A DNA stretch of 21,289 bases from Vicinamibacteria bacterium (GTDB lineage: Bacteria > Acidobacteriota > Vicinamibacteria > Vicinamibacterales > 2-12-FULL-66-21), in the NCBI GenBank assembly GCA_025937075.1, contig JAICSD010000013.1, positions 1 to 21,289 of the forward strand, given 5' to 3'. Made by a program: the position numbers and the translations under genes. Below the pieces are notes generated by a model that saw nothing but the letters and a program-made list of their open reading frames with translations, ran no database searches and was not told where the DNA came from. Position 1 is the stretch's first letter. Each line of letters starts with the position of its first letter. Shown piece by piece: positions 17,023 to 21,289 of this stretch.

Positions 17023-19710
17023 TCAACGCACCGTGAATATGGAACCGTTCGCCCACGTTTCATACGCGACGTTGGTCACGTTCGCGCTGCGCACCCATAC
17101 CTCGATCAGATACGTTCCTGCGTCGGATGGTCCAGGAATCCACGAGCAGACGTTCGATGCCGAATAGGCCTGCATCAATGTCCACGTGGCGGTTTCGAGG
17201 TGATAGCGCCAACACTCGAACTGCACAGGTGCGGTACCGCCGGTGGTCGTCACCTGCCAGGTCCCAGACGAATTGCTGGACAACAACGCGGCTGGTCCTG
17301 AAATAGAGACGATCTTCAGCGGCGGCGTGAGTGCCGCGATGCTGAACGCCGGCGTCGTGAGATAGGCGTCGTACTCAGCTGGGGACCCGGTGTTTCTGAC
17401 CCACACCTGCAACAGATAAGTGCCGCCCACATCCTGGGGACCAGGAGTCCAGGTGTACGTAGTAAGAGGCGAATAGGCCTGCGCCAGCGTCCAGCCTGCG
17501 CCCACCCTGAATCGCCAGAATTCAAATTCTCGAGGCCCGAAACCGCCCGACGCGGTTGCCGTCCATGTAATCGCACTGCCCGGGCCCACTGGAAATCCGG
17601 TGGGTGTCGATACGGACATCAGTCGCAAAGGGACCGGCGAATCGATTCGGAAGGCCTTGCCCCGCCACGCGTCGTACATGGCGGGCGATTGCGCGTTCCT
17701 GACCCACACCTGAAGGTCGTGGTCGCCAGCATCGGATGCACCCGGAGTCCATGCATACGTGTTCGACGCGCTCCAGTCCTGTGCCAACTGCCAACCATCT
17801 GCATCGAGCCGCAAGAATCGATATTGAAGCGGCGGAACGCCGCCCGTCACGATGGCTGTCCATACGAGCGGCTGTCCGTCGATCGGAGCGGGCAGGCTCC
17901 TGTTCACTACCAGGTCCGCGATCAGCGGCAACGGACCAGCGTCGACGACGATGGCGGCCCCTCTCCAGTCTTCATACGCGTCGGAAGACCCGATCAACCT
18001 GGTCCAGACCTGGACCGAATGCACTCCGAGATCCGCGTAAGTCGGCGTCCAGCTATAGGTGGGATCCGTCGACCAGTCTCGGGCGAGCACCCAGCCTGTG
18101 CCCGGATCGCTGCGCCAGAATGCGAACTCGACGACGCCGGCCGGCATCGCGGTCGCCGTCCAGGTAACCTGCGTTCCGAAGCGGACGGAACCTATGAAAG
18201 TGGAAGTAAAGTTCGTGAGGCTCGCGGCGGGCATGAACTCCGCCTGACAGACTCTGTGCTGCCGATCGAGCGTCACGGAGAGAACCGGCTGCGTGCCCAC
18301 ACAATCTCCGTCCCAGCGAACGAACCGGTAGGCGGCATCGGCCGATGCCGTCAACGTGACCTGGCTGGCATAGGTGCCGAGCTCACATTGATTGAAGATG
18401 TCACTGCAGTTCAACAGGCCGCCTGTGATGCGACCGTGTGCCGGACGCACCATCGTCAGTCGACGCAGTGCGTACGTCCCTCCGAACGGAACGACGCCCG
18501 CGGTGGAATTGAAACGAACGGCTCCATAGAGCAGCGGTTGCGCCCCTTCGCAGTGCTGCTCGAAATCCGCGGCAAACCGTTCGATGTTGCCCATCGAATC
18601 GTAGGCGCTCTCCAGAACCACGAACCTGCCGGTCAAGGTGTTGCAGCCGCGTCCGTCTCCGCTGAAATCCACACCGGCAAGGGGAGGGCTGGTGGTCGCG
18701 CGAACCGCTCCCTCGTAAACTCCCGGCATCAGAAGCCCGCCGTTCGGCGCTCGAAACTGTGCGTTGAAAAACCGCGTGTCGGCACCCGTGAATTGAAGTA
18801 CGAACATGTTCCCGGAGACCCAGGTTTGAGGCCGAAACACGGCATTGGCCGTAGAGTACCGGCGCTGTTGTCCCTGGCCGATGTAGTCGCCCGTTTCACT
18901 GTCAAAAAAGACGAGCGTCCGAGCGGACGTTGGCGGATCCTCGGAAAAGACAGGCGCGCATGTCTTGGACCCGTCGACATTGAGAACGATGACGTCCCCA
19001 CCATCGCAGTCTCCGGTCCACGCGATCAGCTCGAAGCCCGGATCGGGCGTAGCCCGCAAGACGGTGAGTGTGGGATCGTCGAACCTCACGGAACACACCG
19101 ACGCGCCGCCTCCGCAATCGATGTTCTCGGTTGTTACCTTGCCGCCCACCGCGGGGACTATGGTCAGGCGGTACGCCGGGTAGTCGCCTCCGAACGGGGT
19201 GAGATCGCCGATTGAAGAATCATACCGAATCGATCCGATGAGAGCAGGCGTTGCGCCATCGCAGTGCTGCTCGAAATCCGCGGCGAAGCGTAGGAGCGTT
19301 CCTTCGGGTCCAAACGACACTTCGCGGACGTCGAAGTGGCCGTCCAACGTGCCGCAGCCGAGCCCGTTTCCCGACACGTTCAGTCCGATCATAGGCGCAA
19401 ACGGGTACCGTCGAGCACCGGAATAAGAGCCGACGGTCAGCGCAGTGCCGCTTGGCACCGAGAAGTCGAGATACCAGAAGAAGGAATAACCGGGAGCTAT
19501 GACCGAAAACTCCACGGAGTTCTTCGCATTGTACCTGACCGTGAAGGCCGCATCAGCCGCAGTGATGGTGACGCGGCGCCCCTGCCCAATCGGCTCGCCG
19601 GCCGGACTATCGAGGAATAGCGCGGTCGTTTGGGCGGCAGCAGGAGCAGCCAAGAGCAACGCGGCTGCGAGCAGCCCAGCGACTGACGATGATCTGGTGC
19701 ATCCGTCCAT
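17023..19710 (-). CDS. Secreted multidomain protein: duplicated lead module, InlB-like repeats and four Ig-like repeats
   Basis: 895 residues, function not recognised. ATG 19710 gives a clear Sec signal (AGLLAAALLLAAPAAAQ, cut after ~27); the longer TTG form (19761) would put 17 residues before it. Layout: module A (~29-165) and copy A2 (~264-402), both with FLDS/FFDS...IGQG, GxGxGCxTLxGxF and RFAADFEQHC; after each, module B (~180-256, 414-495), beta-rich with paired Cys and the WTGDCDG/WDGDCVG core, resembling divergent InlB-type repeats; then four module C copies (~498-590, 595-690, 697-791, 798-895). Module C has WTAxxxGG...FEFWR...GWxLAQxYS...TYxWTPxxxDAGxYxLQVWVR. No sortase, PEP-CTERM or autotransporter end. 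The stop is 16 bp from the convergent methyltransferase stop. Probably extracellular and binding or structural. Confidence 0.85.
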   Translation of the reverse strand: MDGCTRSSSVAGLLAAALLLAAPAAAQTTALFLDSPAGEPIGQGRRVTITAADAAFTVRYNAKNSVEFSVIAPGYSFFWYLDFSVPSGTALTVGSYSGARRYPFAPMIGLNVSGNGLGCGTLDGHFDVREVSFGPEGTLLRFAADFEQHCDGATPALIGSIRYDSSIGDLTPFGGDYPAYRLTIVPAVGGKVTTENIDCGGGASVCSVRFDDPTLTVLRATPDPGFELIAWTGDCDGGDVIVLNVDGSKTCAPVFSEDPPTSARTLVFFDSETGDYIGQGQQRRYSTANAVFRPQTWVSGNMFVLQFTGADTRFFNAQFRAPNGGLLMPGVYEGAVRATTSPPLAGVDFSGDGRGCNTLTGRFVVLESAYDSMGNIERFAADFEQHCEGAQPLLYGAVRFNSTAGVVPFGGTYALRRLTMVRPAHGRITGGLLNCSDIFNQCELGTYASQVTLTASADAAYRFVRWDGDCVGTQPVLSVTLDRQHRVCQAEFMPAASLTNFTSTFIGSVRFGTQVTWTATAMPAGVVEFAFWRSDPGTGWVLARDWSTDPTYSWTPTYADLGVHSVQVWTRLIGSSDAYEDWRGAAIVVDAGPLPLIADLVVNRSLPAPIDGQPLVWTAIVTGGVPPLQYRFLRLDADGWQLAQDWSASNTYAWTPGASDAGDHDLQVWVRNAQSPAMYDAWRGKAFRIDSPVPLRLMSVSTPTGFPVGPGSAITWTATASGGFGPREFEFWRFRVGAGWTLAQAYSPLTTYTWTPGPQDVGGTYLLQVWVRNTGSPAEYDAYLTTPAFSIAALTPPLKIVSISGPAALLSSNSSGTWQVTTTGGTAPVQFECWRYHLETATWTLMQAYSASNVCSWIPGPSDAGTYLIEVWVRSANVTNVAYETWANGSIFTVR

Positions 19711-20164
19711 ACTGCTCAGCTCAGGAGCCGCATCATATGCATGGACTAACGGCTGAGGCAAGGCCGCCGTCCTGATGCCGACAATCTACAAGAGTGTAAG
19801 AATTGAGAGGGTCAGGCCGCCAATTCGAGCAATTCTTGCTCGATCCGTACGTCTCCGCACACGTCCGCCTCTACAAAAATACGCATAACCTCCGTCAGCT
19901 CAGCATTTAAGAATGTTGGCAGGTCAATTGGAAATCCGGCCATCTTCGCCGCCACTCCGCGGGTTGGCGAGCCCCGGCTGGCGACCCCGCCGTTCGTCGG
20001 AGGCCTGACGCTCTTGTAAGCCGCTCCCCCGCGCGAGAGCGATGAACGAAGTCGAGACCCTGGTTCCAGGTACCTGATATCCGGGGAGTTACCCACACAC
20101 GTCGGCGTCGAAATTCTCGGGGAATGGGTCTTGCGCATGGGCTCACATCCGCTGAGAGGGTGAC
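19711..20164. other. Divergent intergenic region between the two repeat-protein genes; no convincing gene
   Basis: About 450 bp expected to carry promoters for both genes. Base composition is patchy, with an AT-richer part around 19780-19920. Palindromes seen: CGAGCAA-ttc-TTGCTCG at 19826-19842 (perfect 7-bp stem), CCTGG-tt-CCAGG at 20059-20070 and the overlapping perfect palindrome CAGGTACCTG at 20067-20076. A 108-codon minus ORF (20138-19812) is low-complexity in its first half; its last ~43 codons (MAGFPIDLPTFLNAEL...) look more protein-like and could be a gene remnant. I did not match any riboswitch; a c-di-GMP-I motif was looked for and not found. The plus-strand gene has a purine-rich GAGAGGG at 20154-20160. 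Confidence 0.45.
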
Positions 20165-21289
20165 ATGAAACTCAAGTCTCGTCTTCCCGTGTTGATCGGA
20201 CTGGTCGCGGTACTCCTGACAGGACCCGCTAGCGTCTATGCGCAGCAGGCGACTCTCAAGTGGGAAGCGAACACAGAACCGGACGTCACGGGATACCGCG
20301 TGTACTACGGAACGCGATCGGGCACCTATCTTCCGCCGATCGATGTCGGCAAGGTCACCACCTATACGGTCTCGGGACTTGATGTCTCACTGGATTACTT
20401 CTTCGCGGTACAGGCTTACGCCTCAACCGGCCTGTCGAGTGCGCTCTCCGCGGAGGTCGAACTGGCCGCGCTGGTTGCGCCCGGAACGACTGTCATCAAC
20501 TCCTTCACCGCGAATTCCGGTTTTCCTCTCGTCGCAGGCCAGCCGGCGGTGACATGGACGGCGAACGCAACGAGCAAGCGCGGTGCGGTGGAGTATCAGT
20601 TCGTGAAGTACAGCAGCAAGAACGGCTGGCAGGTGATTCAGCCGTACAGTCGTGTGTCGAGCGCCACGTGGGCACCGACGTGGAACGATATCGGGACCCA
20701 TACGATGCAGGTCTGGGCTCGGACCATCGGGTCACCTATCGCGTACGAGGCCTGGGTCGGGATGCCCCCGTTCAGCGTCAACGCGGCCGCTGTTCAAATC
20801 ACCGCGGACGTCGATTTCCCGACGCCGCCGGATAATCCTGTCCACTGGACCGCGTCGGTCGCAGGCGCGTCCGCATTGTCGCTGGAGTACCGCTTCCTGC
20901 TGTTGAATCAAGGGACCGGCGCCTGGTCGGTGCTGAGGGACTACGGATCGAGCAGTCAGGCGACGTGGACGCCTTCCGCGACCGGCAATTACATGCTCCA
21001 GGTGTGGGCGCGCCGCACTGGTACCACCGCAGTCTACGACGTGTGGGGACAGACGCCGGTGCTGAAGGTCTCGAAGACGCCGCTTCAGGTCACTTCGCTG
21101 GCCGCAGACCAGACGTTCCCTGCCCCGACGGGCACACCCATTACGTGGACGGCCCGAGTCCGGGGCGGCACCGCCGGACCGATTCAATATCAGTTCGTCA
21201 GGGAATCGTCCGCCGGCTGGCAGATTGTGAAACCATACTCGTCGTCCAATACATACTCGTGGACGCCATCCTGGAACCAGGCCGGCTCC
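20165..21289 (+). CDS. Secreted protein with fibronectin-III-like domain and Ig-like repeats (partial, runs off right edge)
   Basis: The frame is open from ATG 20165 to the last base (375 codons, no stop). The ribosome binding site GAGAGGGTG is 4 nt or less upstream. Residues 1-26 are a Sec signal peptide (LPVLIGLVAVLLTG...VYA, QQ). Residues ~28-105 form a fibronectin type III-like domain: ATLKWEANTEPDVTGYRVYY and YTVSGLDVSLDYFFAVQAYA, then SSALSAEVEL. Three module C repeats follow at ~112-205, 208-302 and 307 onward, each with WTAxx...EYQFV/EYRFL...GWQVIQPYS...ATWAPTW/TYSWTPSW...MQVWAR. The same module makes up the end of the divergent gene at 17023-19710. A cell-surface or secreted adhesin/binding role is plausible; the missing C-terminus might show anchoring. 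Confidence 0.85.
   Translation, partial: MKLKSRLPVLIGLVAVLLTGPASVYAQQATLKWEANTEPDVTGYRVYYGTRSGTYLPPIDVGKVTTYTVSGLDVSLDYFFAVQAYASTGLSSALSAEVELAALVAPGTTVINSFTANSGFPLVAGQPAVTWTANATSKRGAVEYQFVKYSSKNGWQVIQPYSRVSSATWAPTWNDIGTHTMQVWARTIGSPIAYEAWVGMPPFSVNAAAVQITADVDFPTPPDNPVHWTASVAGASALSLEYRFLLLNQGTGAWSVLRDYGSSSQATWTPSATGNYMLQVWARRTGTTAVYDVWGQTPVLKVSKTPLQVTSLAADQTFPAPTGTPITWTARVRGGTAGPIQYQFVRESSAGWQIVKPYSSSNTYSWTPSWNQAGS

Noticed and set aside
17689..19215. 508-codon plus-strand ORF opposite the repeat protein gene
   Set aside because: The minus frame has a signal peptide and seven or more internally repeated domains, so it is the coding one.
19812..20138. 108-codon minus-strand ORF as a real gene
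   Set aside because: The first half is low-complexity Arg/Ser/Gly/Pro sequence without a family look or ribosome binding site, and I do not recognise the end. Described as intergenic content instead.
20150..20165. CTGAGAGGGTGA resembling part of a TPP riboswitch near a thi region
   Set aside because: Only the short CTGAGA match exists; no paired stems or the second conserved half are present, and the gene downstream is a secreted repeat protein 4.6 kb from thiG. It is better read as the ribosome binding site.

Overview
The window reads as a high-GC bacterial chromosome segment, densely coded, with many ATGA, TAATG and TGATG stop/start overlaps. Gene content is Gram-negative in type: complete-looking respiratory complex I genes, a heptose isomerase of LPS core synthesis, an O-antigen-type methyltransferase, a lipoprotein of the alkaline-phosphatase/sulfatase fold, and secreted Ig-like repeat proteins. 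My best guess is an Acidobacteriota member (Vicinamibacteria-like). This rests on general resemblance (GC, palindromic intergenic repeats, style of the secreted repeat proteins), not on a marker gene, so it is an inference of moderate to low confidence.

Region 1 (1-11546, minus strand) is one long operon for NADH:quinone oxidoreductase. In transcription order it is nuoA-nuoB-nuoC-gmhA-nuoD-nuoE-nuoF-nuoH-nuoJ-nuoK-nuoL-nuoM-nuoN, with nuoN cut by the left edge. nuoG and nuoI are absent: nuoF-nuoH and nuoH-nuoJ are each separated by one base. A GmhA-type sedoheptulose-7-phosphate isomerase with an intact metal site sits between nuoC and nuoD. Eight of the twelve junctions are overlaps or gaps of at most 4 bp. 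All four larger gaps (A-B, gmhA-D, K-L, L-M) are filled by palindromic repeats of two families: a ~75-80 bp GC-rich element (A-B and K-L) and a shorter hairpin (one copy in L-M, a tandem pair in gmhA-D).

Region 2 (11684-17006) holds a GT4-like glycosyltransferase (+), a convergent lipoprotein of the sulfatase/phosphatase fold (-) with Thr where sulfatases carry Cys, then thiS-thiG (+, thiamine thiazole synthesis) directly coupled to a SAM methyltransferase with a long helical N-terminus. The glycosyltransferase, methyltransferase and gmhA suggest a surface-glycan theme, but no complete glycan cluster is visible.

Region 3 (17023-21289) carries two divergently oriented genes for secreted proteins built from the same ~95-100-residue Ig-like module: a complete 895-residue protein (minus) and a right-edge-truncated protein of at least 375 residues (plus). 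The truncated gene has no stop in the window. Between them lies a ~450 bp region in which I find no convincing gene but several palindromes. No tRNA, rRNA, CRISPR array or intact insertion sequence was recognised.
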